Shown here: positions 42,232 to 51,242 of the stretch, in pieces | Layout of the letters: every line of letters starts with the position of its first letter | Position numbering within the stretch: position 1 is the stretch's first letter | NCBI RefSeq assembly: GCF_010233585.1 | Contig: NZ_CP045997.1 | Coordinates: 2,332,692-2,396,691, forward strand | Direction: 5' to 3' | Length of the DNA: 64,000 nt | Source: Spirosoma endbachense | GTDB lineage: Bacteria > Bacteroidota > Bacteroidia > Cytophagales > Spirosomataceae | Program-made: the position numbers and the translations under genes | The notes under the pieces: model-generated | What the model was told of the DNA's origin: nothing | The model's input: only the letters and a program-made list of their open reading frames with translations | Database searches by the model: none

Positions 42232-45200
42232 TTAAAAAGTGATTTTTGCACCGATGTTGTAGCCACGTGCCAGCGGATATTTCCCATAATCGACACCAGG
42301 AGCCAGGTTAGCGCCATTGTTGTAGTCTACTTCAGGGTTATATCCTTTGTATTTGGTGATCGTGAAGGCATTATTGACGTTAACATACAGGCGCAGACCG
42401 CTTACCTGCGCTTTGCTGATGAGTGCAGCAGGCAGGTTATAGCCCAGTGTGATGTTTGCGCAACGGAAGTAGGAGCCATTTTGCAGATAGAAAGTCGAAA
42501 GACGGGTGCTATTGCTCTGTGTACCGCCCCGCGATGCCCGGAAAATCTGGCCATTGCCCGGCTGATCTTCTGACCGATAGCGATCAGCCACAACCGAGTA
42601 CTGGTTACCTGAGCCTTCCATATTGAAAAGGTAATAATCCTGCCCGTCGAGCACCTGGCTACCATATATACCGTTAAATGAAGCATTCGCATCGAATGCT
42701 TTGTAGGTGGCCGTTACCGAAAAACCATAGGTGAACTTTGGATACGGTGACCCAATCACCTGCTTATCAGCATCATTCACAACACCATCGCCGTTTACAT
42801 CCTGAAAAATCAGGTCGCCGGGCCGAAGCGGGTTGGTCGATGCCGTTGAGCGAGCGGGCCCTTTCAGAACATAACCCGCCGGGAACGACTGGGTGGCCGA
42901 GTTATACACCGCATTGTCGGCGGCAATATTATCCATGTCTTTTTGCCGCACCATTCCAATAGCCTTAAATCCATAGAACATGCCCACCGGCTGGCCTTCC
43001 TGCGTAATGTGCGTGATGTACGAACGCTCGGCACCTGCCGACAGGATCGTATTGGCCCCACCCATGTTCAGGACTTTATTGCGGTTGAAGGAGATGTTAC
43101 CACTCAGATTCAGTTTAAAATCCTGGGTCGAAACAGCCCGACCATCGATCTGTAACTCAACGCCCTGGTTGCGAATTTTAGAATCCCGCAGGTTTGTCAG
43201 GATACTTGTCGTACCCGAAATAGCCGAAATCGGTTGATTAAACAACAGGTTATACGAGTCACTTAGATAACCATTGGCAATCAGTAATAACCGGTTATTG
43301 AACAGACCGACATCCAGACCAAGATTATACTGCGATGTCGACTCCCAGCCAAGTTTCTGGTCTTTGATGGCTCCTGAATAGAAAGCCGTCTGTATCGTTC
43401 CAGATCCAAATACGGCTCCGGTAGGGCTATTCATCGTTTGCAGGTAATTGTAGTTACCCACATTATAATTTCCGGTGAGCCCCCAGCTTCCCCGAAGTTT
43501 GAGCGTCGAGGCTGCGCCCAGCCAGTCTGTATAAAATGGTTCGTTCGAGATAGTCCAGCCTCCCGCTATCGACGGGAAATTACCCCAGCGATTGAGCGGC
43601 CCAAAACGCGACGATCCATCGGTACGGAACGCGGCCGTCAGGAAATACCGGCTGTCGTAGTTATACTCGGCCCTTGCCAGATAGGAAAGCAGCGTTTCTT
43701 CCTGTTTGCCGGTTCCAGTAAATCCAATGCTACTTGTTGATAGTGAAGATGTTGTATTTGGAACCCCACTACCCGGCGCGGGAGGCAGGTTCAGGAAAAA
43801 GTTCGTTGGATCGGCTCCCTTAGCTGTAATTTCCTGAATGGCGTCGTTCTGAAACCCTTGCGCCGACACACTGATCTGGTCGAGGTTTGTTTTCTGAGCC
43901 GTATATCCAACCAGACCGTTCAGGCTGTGTTTGCCCCACTGTTTTGCGTAGGTCGCCGTAAATTCAGCCAATACATTCTGAGTCGTAAGCTGTAGTGCAG
44001 AGGCCGTTGCAGCCGCAATGGCCTGGGGCGAATAGGGTGGATTATTCCCGTTGCTTAGGCTGGTTGGCAAATAGTAGCTATACTTTTCGTTATAGGTTTG
44101 TAGACCGAGGCTGGCTTTGGCAACCAGGCCCGGAATGATCTCATAGCTGGCCGAACCGTTGTATGTACCGCGTAGACCTTTACGCGTAATGTTGGTTTCC
44201 ATCGCCATCGCAACCGGATTTTCGATCGTCTGATACCCATAAACAGGTTGCTGGGAGGCCATTTCATTTTTCACCAGATTGCCTTTGTCATCGTAAGCCC
44301 TGAAAATTGGAGCATAAATCAAGGCACCCAGAATTGGCCCCTGGTTGAAGCGCCCCTCCTGCACTTCGCGGTTGCTGGTCGATGTAACAAACACGCTGGC
44401 CCCCACTTTGAATTTCTTGCTGATATCGCCATCGATGTTCGCCCGGAAATTGACCCGTTCCTGCTTGGTATTGACAATGATACCCTGTTGATTCTGATAC
44501 CCACCGCTCAACAGATAGCGAACCCCATTGTTACCACCCGAGAAGGTGAGGTTATGACGGCTAACGGGAGCATTCCGGTAGAGCTCATTCTGCCAATCCG
44601 TATTGTATTTTGGAGTAATGAGTTTCTGACTGGCGAAATCATAAATATCGGTCGGGATACTGACGGAGCTGGCATTCCCGACCTTAGCGATGCGGGTGGC
44701 ATTGTCGTCGGAGAACATCGCGTCGGTCCAGGGCTTACCACTGTTCTGGACCAGATCGCGGTAGGTGTTGTTCCGGCCATCAATCATCACCTGAGCAAAG
44801 CCACTGGCATCCAGCAGATCTACTTTCTTAGCCAGTTGGTTGATGCCATACTGATATTCATAATCGAACTTCCCTTTGCCGTCTTTACCGCGTTTGGTCG
44901 TAATGATAACAACCCCACCCGACGCCCGTGACCCGTAGATAGCCGCCGAAGCCGCATCTTTCAGAATATCGATACTTTCGATGTCGTTCGGGTTGATAAA
45001 CACGTCGTTACCGGCCGGAAATCCATCAATGACGTAGAGCGGATCCGAGCTGGCGTTGATCGACCCGATACCACGCACCCGAATTTTGGTCGAATTATAC
45101 GGAGCACCGCCTACCTGCGACACCTGGACACCAGCCAGCTTACCCACCAGCGCCTGTCCGAGCGTTGGGGCAGCAATGTTTAACTCTCTGGCTTTTACGT

Positions 45201-45624
45201 TCGAAATGGCCCCCGTAACATCACTCTTCCGCAACGTCTGATACCCCACCGCCACGACTTCGCTCAACTGGTTTACGTCTTCTTTCAGTGTTATGGTCAG
45301 TGTTAATTGCGAACCAACGACAATTTCCTGCGTGGCAAAACCGACTGACGAAAAGACCAGTGTTGACCCTGCATTCACATCGATAGTAAACCGTCCCGCA
45401 GCGTCCGTAACGGTACCTTTGCGTGTTTGCTTTTCAACAATATTGACACCCGGAATTGGCTGATTTTGTTCGTCCGTTACAATCCCCGTCAGTTTGACTA
45501 ACCGGCTGGTCTGGCCCGACATGAGCGAGGCATTAGCCGCCCAAACCGGTCGATAGACGAGTGGACTAAGCAGTAGCAGCAGGCACAAGAGTCCTCTGCT
45601 CAACTGAATTGAGTAGTGATTCAT
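42232..45624 (-). CDS. SusC/RagA-family TonB-linked outer-membrane transporter
   Basis: A 1130-residue TonB-dependent transporter. A signal peptide (about residues 8-29) is followed by a CarboxypepD-like domain (VKLTGIVTDEQNQPIPGVNIVEKQTRKGTVTDAAG). A TonB box-like and plug region come next (SEVVAVGYQTLRKSDVTGAISN, IRVRGIGSINASSDPLYVIDGFPAG, ILKDAASAAIYGSRASGGVVIITTKRG), then the 22-strand barrel ending in GYNIGAKITF. It imports glycan fragments with the SusD downstream. It is in an operon with the protein at 45673 upstream. Confidence 0.96.
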   Translation of the reverse strand: MNHYSIQLSRGLLCLLLLLSPLVYRPVWAANASLMSGQTSRLVKLTGIVTDEQNQPIPGVNIVEKQTRKGTVTDAAGRFTIDVNAGSTLVFSSVGFATQEIVVGSQLTLTITLKEDVNQLSEVVAVGYQTLRKSDVTGAISNVKARELNIAAPTLGQALVGKLAGVQVSQVGGAPYNSTKIRVRGIGSINASSDPLYVIDGFPAGNDVFINPNDIESIDILKDAASAAIYGSRASGGVVIITTKRGKDGKGKFDYEYQYGINQLAKKVDLLDASGFAQVMIDGRNNTYRDLVQNSGKPWTDAMFSDDNATRIAKVGNASSVSIPTDIYDFASQKLITPKYNTDWQNELYRNAPVSRHNLTFSGGNNGVRYLLSGGYQNQQGIIVNTKQERVNFRANIDGDISKKFKVGASVFVTSTSNREVQEGRFNQGPILGALIYAPIFRAYDDKGNLVKNEMASQQPVYGYQTIENPVAMAMETNITRKGLRGTYNGSASYEIIPGLVAKASLGLQTYNEKYSYYLPTSLSNGNNPPYSPQAIAAATASALQLTTQNVLAEFTATYAKQWGKHSLNGLVGYTAQKTNLDQISVSAQGFQNDAIQEITAKGADPTNFFLNLPPAPGSGVPNTTSSLSTSSIGFTGTGKQEETLLSYLARAEYNYDSRYFLTAAFRTDGSSRFGPLNRWGNFPSIAGGWTISNEPFYTDWLGAASTLKLRGSWGLTGNYNVGNYNYLQTMNSPTGAVFGSGTIQTAFYSGAIKDQKLGWESTSQYNLGLDVGLFNNRLLLIANGYLSDSYNLLFNQPISAISGTTSILTNLRDSKIRNQGVELQIDGRAVSTQDFKLNLSGNISFNRNKVLNMGGANTILSAGAERSYITHITQEGQPVGMFYGFKAIGMVRQKDMDNIAADNAVYNSATQSFPAGYVLKGPARSTASTNPLRPGDLIFQDVNGDGVVNDADKQVIGSPYPKFTYGFSVTATYKAFDANASFNGIYGSQVLDGQDYYLFNMEGSGNQYSVVADRYRSEDQPGNGQIFRASRGGTQSNSTRLSTFYLQNGSYFRCANITLGYNLPAALISKAQVSGLRLYVNVNNAFTITKYKGYNPEVDYNNGANLAPGVDYGKYPLARGYNIGAKITF

Positions 45625-45672
45625 ATCAAGTTGTATGTTGGAATTAGATTTTGGTAAGCTCGCCTGGAAACC

Positions 45673-46542
45673 TCACCAGCTGAGGTTCATAAAATGCACA
45701 TTATTGCTGCGGGATGACGTAACAGCAATCCCCGTCCTGAGATCGTTCAGGAGCGTAAAGCCTTCTAATTCATCGGCTTTATCCACGTCAATTACCTTGA
45801 TAACCTGTTCTTGTCCAGACTCAATGGATTTTTTCAAATCCACGAACGTAAATCGCCAGCGACGTCCTTCAATCTGATTCTGAATCAGCACGAGTACCCC
45901 TTTCGATGGAATCCAGTGCAGGTTTTGCACCCAGGGTGAGCAGGTAAATTTTTTCACAACCACACCTGGCTCGCTGGTTTTTTTGGCTTTTGCCAGCAAG
46001 ACAGGATCGTAGAGCCGGACTTCATTGCGTTTGTCGCCATAGTCGGCAGTAGCCACGTACCACTTTTTCTGGTACTGGACATATTCGGGCCGGGTGCCCT
46101 GAATACAGGCATCATCTTCAATTGTACTCAGCAAATTACCATCGAGCGTTCCGGTACGGAGCAGTCCCGCCCAGTTCACCAAATAGATCACTGCCCGCCA
46201 TTGGGTACCTTCGGGGTTCAATCGTATACTATTGCCGATGAAGGTTGGGCCGGTTTTATTGTACGCTATTCCGGTCGGGTGATTGATAACATCCTTTCCC
46301 TCTACCGTTAATTTAACTTCCTGACCTGCATAGGTCAGCGCATCTTTGCCAACTGCATAGGTACGAATCACACCCACTTCACGATCGCCGTAGAGGTAGG
46401 CCTTGCCCGACTGGTAACTCACTCCCTGACAGGCACCCAGCGAATCGATTGTTGTTGATTGAGAGAGGATAACATTAACATCAAATCCTGAAAAGGAAAG
46501 TATGCCAACGAAACAGGCTACGAGGCATAGTAGCATCTTCAT
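45673..46542 (-). CDS. Periplasmic protein of unknown function, first gene of the susC/susD operon
   Basis: 289 residues from the ATG at 46542 (signal segment MKMLLCLVACFVGILSF); ATGs at 46548 and 46578 are alternatives. The mature part has repeated short beta-strand units such as SYQSGKAYLYGDREVGVIRTYAVGK and SGLRPEYVQYQKKWYVATADYG, reminiscent of a beta-propeller. No catalytic motif is recognised. It is 48 bp upstream of susC and is the first gene downstream of the LacI-type operator at 46655, so it probably works on the same glycan. Confidence 0.65.
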   Translation of the reverse strand: MKMLLCLVACFVGILSFSGFDVNVILSQSTTIDSLGACQGVSYQSGKAYLYGDREVGVIRTYAVGKDALTYAGQEVKLTVEGKDVINHPTGIAYNKTGPTFIGNSIRLNPEGTQWRAVIYLVNWAGLLRTGTLDGNLLSTIEDDACIQGTRPEYVQYQKKWYVATADYGDKRNEVRLYDPVLLAKAKKTSEPGVVVKKFTCSPWVQNLHWIPSKGVLVLIQNQIEGRRWRFTFVDLKKSIESGQEQVIKVIDVDKADELEGFTLLNDLRTGIAVTSSRSNNVHFMNLSW

Positions 46543-46654
46543 AAGCATTGGATTAAGCGCCCGTGAGATCGGCACCATTTAGGGATAATCGCCTGAATTT
46601 CAACCAAAACCAAGGCAACTGACAGAACGATCTTCATAGGCTATTTTCGAAGCA

Positions 46655-46668
46655 CAAAGGAAGCGCTT
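46655..46668 (-). promoter_or_regulatory. LacI-type operator overlapping the putative promoter of the minus-strand susC operon
   Basis: AAGCGCTT (46661-46668) is the palindromic core of LacI/CcpA/PurR-type operators, within GTTTAAGCGCTTCC on the minus strand. It overlaps TTCCTTTG (46662-46655), a one-mismatch version of the TAnnTTTG -7 element. A LacI-family repressor encoded next door could thus block RNA polymerase here. Confidence 0.65.
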
Positions 46669-46794
46669 AAACATTACCCGTATTTTAATCTACTGTTTTC
46701 AAGCTGTTATTATTCAGCATTTTTTTTGTCAAAAAATTAACACAGATCGTTTGTTTTCGTGATACGGTCTTCGGACCGTGTGAACCGTGTGCGC

Positions 46795-47814
46795 TTAATA
46801 CACCGTCGATCCTCTTATAATGAGCTGCGTTTCCAGCACAATTGTTCGCGGAGGGATAGTATTGTCCTTATCCGTTATTTGCTCCATCAATAAGGCAGCG
46901 GCCTGCTGGCCAATTTCACTAACAGGCTGAGAAACAGTTGTTATCCCCGGCTCGACCAACGCAGAAATCGGATCGTTGCTGAATCCAACAATGGCAATAT
47001 CGTCGGGAATGCGCAGCCCCCGGCTTTTGATCACCTTGAGTGCTTCGATTGCGGTGGGGTCATTGATCGTAAACAACGCGTCGGGTGGCTGAGGCAGATT
47101 CAGTAGGTGATTCACGTAGATATTGGCCTTCTCCAGCGTTAGGTCATACGAAATGACCAGTTCAGGTTCTTCGGCAATGCCATAATGCCGCAACGCATCC
47201 CGGTAACCATTGAGCCGATTACGGCTATTGGGCAGGCTGTCTGGCCCGGCCAGGTGGGCAATACGCCGTCGGCCGGTCTGGATCAGGTGCTCAACAGCCC
47301 GAAAAGCCCCGTCGTAATCATTGACCGTAACTTTCGACACATTCATGTCTTCGCAGACCCGATTGAAAAACACGACCGGAACACCCTTCCGCTGAAAGAT
47401 GCGGAAGTGGTCAAAATTGCGGGTTTCTTTTGTGTGCGACACGATCAACCCATCTACACGGCTGGCCAGCAGTGCTTTAGCATTCTCAACCTCTGTTTCA
47501 TACGATTCATTGGAGTGACAGATTACGACATTGTAGCCAGCTTCGGCCAGCACTTCCTGCGCTCCAATAATCACTTTTGGAAAGAAAAAGCTGATGAATT
47601 CAGGCACCATAATACCAATGGTCCGGGTCTGATTGGTCAGGAGTGAGATGGCTAACTGATTCCGTTGATAATCCAGTTGTTCGGCCAGTTCCAGCACCCG
47701 CTGCCGAGTTTTTGCACTTACATTAGGATGTGCCGTTAAGGCTCGGGATACCGTCGATTTTGATATACCCAGTTGACGGGCAATGTCGATAATAGTGGGC
47801 AGGTGCTGTTGCAT
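46795..47814 (-). CDS. LacI/GalR-family transcriptional regulator
   Basis: A 339-residue repressor. The N-terminal helix-turn-helix (TIIDIARQLGISKSTVSRALTAHPNVSAKTRQRVLELAEQLDYQRNQLA) includes the hinge helix. The periplasmic-binding-like effector domain follows (RTIGIMVPEFISFFFPKVIIGAQEVLAEAGYNVVICHSNES, VAIVGFSNDPISALVEPGITTVSQPVSEIGQQAAALLMEQI). It should bind palindromic operators as a dimer and respond to a sugar ligand. It lies between two divergent glycan operons and most likely controls both. Confidence 0.96.
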   Translation of the reverse strand: MQQHLPTIIDIARQLGISKSTVSRALTAHPNVSAKTRQRVLELAEQLDYQRNQLAISLLTNQTRTIGIMVPEFISFFFPKVIIGAQEVLAEAGYNVVICHSNESYETEVENAKALLASRVDGLIVSHTKETRNFDHFRIFQRKGVPVVFFNRVCEDMNVSKVTVNDYDGAFRAVEHLIQTGRRRIAHLAGPDSLPNSRNRLNGYRDALRHYGIAEEPELVISYDLTLEKANIYVNHLLNLPQPPDALFTINDPTAIEALKVIKSRGLRIPDDIAIVGFSNDPISALVEPGITTVSQPVSEIGQQAAALLMEQITDKDNTIPPRTIVLETQLIIRGSTVY

Positions 47815-47875
47815 AAAATTGTACTTTTCCGAATTAACTATATTAGAAATCTAAAACCAGCACTTAAAGGTCATT

Positions 47876-47923
47876 TTTTTCTGGGAACATTCCCAATTTA
47901 AATTGGGAATGTTCCCAGAAAAA
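47876..47923. repeat. 48-bp perfect palindrome between lacI and susC
   Basis: The stretch from 47876 to 47923 is its own reverse complement, without a loop. Each half contains a near-palindromic 12-mer (GGGAACATTCCC and GGGAATGTTCCC), joined by an AT-rich centre and flanked by T and A tracts. It starts 62 bp upstream of lacI and ends 167 bp before susC. It could be a double operator, or a hairpin if transcribed. Confidence 0.9.
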
Positions 47924-48090
47924 TAAGTAAAGTTTTCCTTGACAAAAGGCAGTTCTGAAGAGAAATTCAAACAAACAGCGCTGGAATAGGCAACTTCCGT
48001 GTGATTTGGGTCTTTTTTAATACTTACGACCACAGAAGAAAGGACCAGACGCCAGGACCAAAAAATTTAATTATTCCTATAACTAACCTC

Positions 48091-51000
48091 ATGAAAAAAC
48101 GAATACGACTCCTCTTCTGTCTGGGACTAACGGTTCTTGCAGCGGCATCGGGTGTGCTGGCTCAGGGCCTTACTGTCAGTGGGCGTGTAACAGGACCAGA
48201 CGGCAATGCGTTGCCAGGTGTCAGTGTCATTCTGAAGAATACCCAACGCGGTACGACCACGAATGCAGAAGGCCGGTATTCTTTCCCCAACGTATCGACC
48301 GAAAACGGAGCGGCAGTACTTACATTTTCCTTCATCGGCTATGTCTCGCAGGATGTTACGGTAGGGAATCGCTCAACGATCGACCTGACACTTCAGTCCG
48401 ACGACCGGTCGCTGAACGAAGTTGTGGTCGTGGGTTATGGTACGCAACGAAAAATAGAAACGACGGGCGCTATTGCGTCGGTAAAAGCCGCTGATCTGGT
48501 GCAAACGCCAGTTGCCAACGTGGCTCAGGGGCTCCAGTCGCGGGTTGCCGGGGTTCAGGTGAATCAGAACACGGGCGCTCCCGGCGGAAACGTCAGTGTA
48601 CGGATTCGGGGAACAAACTCGATTAACGGGAGTTCCGAACCGTTGTATGTCGTGGATGGTATCCAGATTTCGAACAGTGGCGGCATTAACGATGTCAGTC
48701 CGCTTTCGACCATCAATCCGAACGATATTGAGTCGGTCGAAATTCTGAAGGATGCCTCTGCTTCTGCCATTTACGGGTCACGGGCCGCCAACGGCGTTGT
48801 GCTCATTACAACCAAGCGCGGTAAAACCGGCGCTACCCGCGTAACGCTCGACAGCTATTATGGGGTGCAGAAAGTAAATAAAACCTTACCGGTTCTGAAT
48901 GCAGCTCAATTTGCGCAATTGGAAAACGAGGTTTTCAAAAACAATTTCTACCCCAATCCTTCATCGTTGGGTGAAGGCACTAACTGGCAAAATCTCATTT
49001 TCCGTGAGGCACCCATCCAAAATCACCAGTTGTCGATCAACGGCGGAAACGAAAAAACCCAGCTAGCACTTTCAGCTAGTTACTTCAATCAAGACGGTAT
49101 CATCATTAACTCGGCCTTCAAACGGTATTCATATCGGCTGAATGTTGACCACAGAGTAAGTGAACGGCTAAAAGTAGGAACCAGTATCTTAGGCAGTTAT
49201 GCTATTAACTCCGGTATCACGACCGGTTCTGAAACAATCGGTGACGCGGGTGTTGTCACGGCTTCCATCCTCGGCGCGGCCATCGGTGCACCACCAACGC
49301 TGGTGCCTTACCGTGCTGATGGTACGATCTTTCCATTTGGCGAGCAGGCTGGCGGTCAGTATCGGGAAGTTACCAATCCGCTCAACTTCGCCAGTGTTCT
49401 GAACCGGAACGCCATCAAACGGACCCTCATCAACCTCTATGCTGATTTCACCATTCTGAAGGGTCTAACGTATCGGGCATCGTTCAATACGGATCTGCAA
49501 AGTAGTTTGCGCGATGGGTATTCGCCCCGTTCGATTGTTAACAAAGCGGATTTGAATGATAATTCGGGATCAGGGTTTAAGGTGAATAACAACGGGCTGG
49601 CTTTGCTGCACGAAAGCATCCTGACCTACAGCACCCTGTTTGCTCAGCATCATTCGTTTAAAGCGACGGCAGTAGTAGCTTCCCAATCGGAGGACAATAA
49701 TTCCAATCAAATTAACGCCACTGGCTTCCCGAACGATGCCACCCAGAACGAAGCCCTGCAACTGGCGTTAACCCGAACGATTACCAGCAGCCGGTCTCGT
49801 ACCCGACTGGACTCGTATCTGGCCCGTATCAATTATGGCTACAAAGACAAGTATTTTCTGGACTTGACCGCCCGAGTCGATGGGTCCAGCAGATTCGGAG
49901 CAAACAACAAATACGGTTTATTTCCGGCTATTTCCGGAGCCTGGCGGATTATTGAGGAGCCGTTTGCCAAGAACATTTCCTGGCTTTCAGATTTGAAACT
50001 GCGTGCCAGCTACGGTATTACCGGAAATGCCGGTGGCCTAAATCCATATCAATCTCTGGCGACGGTTTCGGCTTCAGGCAGCGATTACAACATTAACCAC
50101 ACGTTTGCAACAGGCATCAACCCATCGGGTATCGCCAACCCCGATTTACGCTGGGAAAAGTCTACTCAGGCAGATATTGGTCTTGACATTAGCCTACTCA
50201 ATAACCGCATCAGCGTCATTGTCGATGCGTATCAGAAGACCACGAAAGACTTATTGTATGTGAAAGGCCTGCCGTTAAGCTCTGGCTACGGCACGATCAC
50301 CGGTAATTTTGCTTCGCTGGAAAACAAGGGACTGGAATTCGCCGTAAATGCCCGGATTCTGGATGGCCCGCTGAAATGGAATGTTTCTGGCAACATGACC
50401 ATGAACCGCAATAAGGTGCTGGATCTGGACGGCGGCACAACGCAGGAGCGATTTATTACGGCCTATTCGGTATTGAAAGTTGGCCAGCCACTGGGCGTTT
50501 TCAAAACCTATGTTTTCGACGGAATCAATCAAACCGGCGAGGCCATTCTCCCTGGTTATGACGGTCGTTTAGGTGGTCTGAAAGTGAAGGACATCAACGG
50601 CGACGGCACTATTTCGGCTGCGGACCAGGTGATTACCGGAAATCCGAACCCGAAATTCATTTACGGTTTTTCTACCAATCTATCGTTCAAAGGCTTTGAT
50701 CTGAATATGTTTCTGTCGGGGTCACAGGGAAATGACATTTACAACGCGAGCCGTCTTTCGTTCGAAATGCCACTGGGTCAACGGAATCAGTTGGCAGGGC
50801 TTGCCAATCGCTGGTCGGCTACCAACCCAAGCAATCAGTATGTGAGTGGTTTTCAGGCAGGTCGCCTGCCCGTAACCAGTCAGGTGGTTGAAGATGGTTC
50901 GTATCTGCGTTGCAAGAATCTGACGTTGGGTTATACGCTGCCGCGCATCAAAGGACTCCAGCAAATTCGGGTGTATGTGAGCACCAACAACCTCTTCACG

Positions 51001-51129
51001 ATCACTAAATACAGTGGTTTTGATCCGGAAGTTAACACGTATGCGGGTTCAAATACCGCCATTGGTATCGACAATCTGGTGTATCCACAAGCCAAATCAT
51101 TTCTGGGCGGTCTTCAGGTAACGTTTTAA
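48091..51129 (+). CDS. SusC/RagA-family TonB-linked outer-membrane transporter
   Basis: 1012 residues from the ATG at 48091 (signal peptide MKKRIRLLFCLGLTVLAAASG). The CarboxypepD-like domain (LTVSGRVTGPDGNALPGVSVILKNTQRGTTTNAEG), the plug (NEVVVVGYGTQRKIETTGAIAS, VRIRGTNSINGSSEPLYVVDGIQIS, ILKDASASAIYGSRAANGVVLITTKRG) and the barrel up to FLGGLQVTF are complete. It forms a glycan import system with the SusD after it and heads a nine-gene plus-strand operon. It is shorter than the SusC at 42232 and not a simple copy of it. Confidence 0.96.
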   Translation: MKKRIRLLFCLGLTVLAAASGVLAQGLTVSGRVTGPDGNALPGVSVILKNTQRGTTTNAEGRYSFPNVSTENGAAVLTFSFIGYVSQDVTVGNRSTIDLTLQSDDRSLNEVVVVGYGTQRKIETTGAIASVKAADLVQTPVANVAQGLQSRVAGVQVNQNTGAPGGNVSVRIRGTNSINGSSEPLYVVDGIQISNSGGINDVSPLSTINPNDIESVEILKDASASAIYGSRAANGVVLITTKRGKTGATRVTLDSYYGVQKVNKTLPVLNAAQFAQLENEVFKNNFYPNPSSLGEGTNWQNLIFREAPIQNHQLSINGGNEKTQLALSASYFNQDGIIINSAFKRYSYRLNVDHRVSERLKVGTSILGSYAINSGITTGSETIGDAGVVTASILGAAIGAPPTLVPYRADGTIFPFGEQAGGQYREVTNPLNFASVLNRNAIKRTLINLYADFTILKGLTYRASFNTDLQSSLRDGYSPRSIVNKADLNDNSGSGFKVNNNGLALLHESILTYSTLFAQHHSFKATAVVASQSEDNNSNQINATGFPNDATQNEALQLALTRTITSSRSRTRLDSYLARINYGYKDKYFLDLTARVDGSSRFGANNKYGLFPAISGAWRIIEEPFAKNISWLSDLKLRASYGITGNAGGLNPYQSLATVSASGSDYNINHTFATGINPSGIANPDLRWEKSTQADIGLDISLLNNRISVIVDAYQKTTKDLLYVKGLPLSSGYGTITGNFASLENKGLEFAVNARILDGPLKWNVSGNMTMNRNKVLDLDGGTTQERFITAYSVLKVGQPLGVFKTYVFDGINQTGEAILPGYDGRLGGLKVKDINGDGTISAADQVITGNPNPKFIYGFSTNLSFKGFDLNMFLSGSQGNDIYNASRLSFEMPLGQRNQLAGLANRWSATNPSNQYVSGFQAGRLPVTSQVVEDGSYLRCKNLTLGYTLPRIKGLQQIRVYVSTNNLFTITKYSGFDPEVNTYAGSNTAIGIDNLVYPQAKSFLGGLQVTF

Positions 51130-51134
51130 TCAAT

Positions 51135-51233
51135 GAGCGAAAGAGTGAATGAGTGAACGTGCAAATAAATCGCATTCATACAATTCACAACTGTTGTAAT
51201 CCTTCACCCTTTCGCCCATTCACTCTTTCGCTC
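51135..51233. repeat. Word-like inverted repeat between susC and susD
   Basis: GAGCGAAAGAGTGAATG (51135-51151) and its perfect complement (51217-51233) are 17-bp arms around a 65-base loop. The wording is the same as in the hairpin at 16259-16304. It lies inside the operon, so it may modulate susC versus susD mRNA levels. Confidence 0.8.
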
Positions 51234-51242
51234 TTTAAGCAA

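Noticed and set aside
44248..44931. A 227-codon open frame on the plus strand inside the minus-strand susC
   Set aside because: It is fully antisense to a well-conserved TonB-dependent transporter, and its product has no recognisable features. Long antisense frames are frequent over such genes.
46764..46779. 6-bp stem with a TTCG loop after the lacI stop, considered as a terminator
   Set aside because: On the minus strand the stem is not followed by a T run, so termination is not supported.
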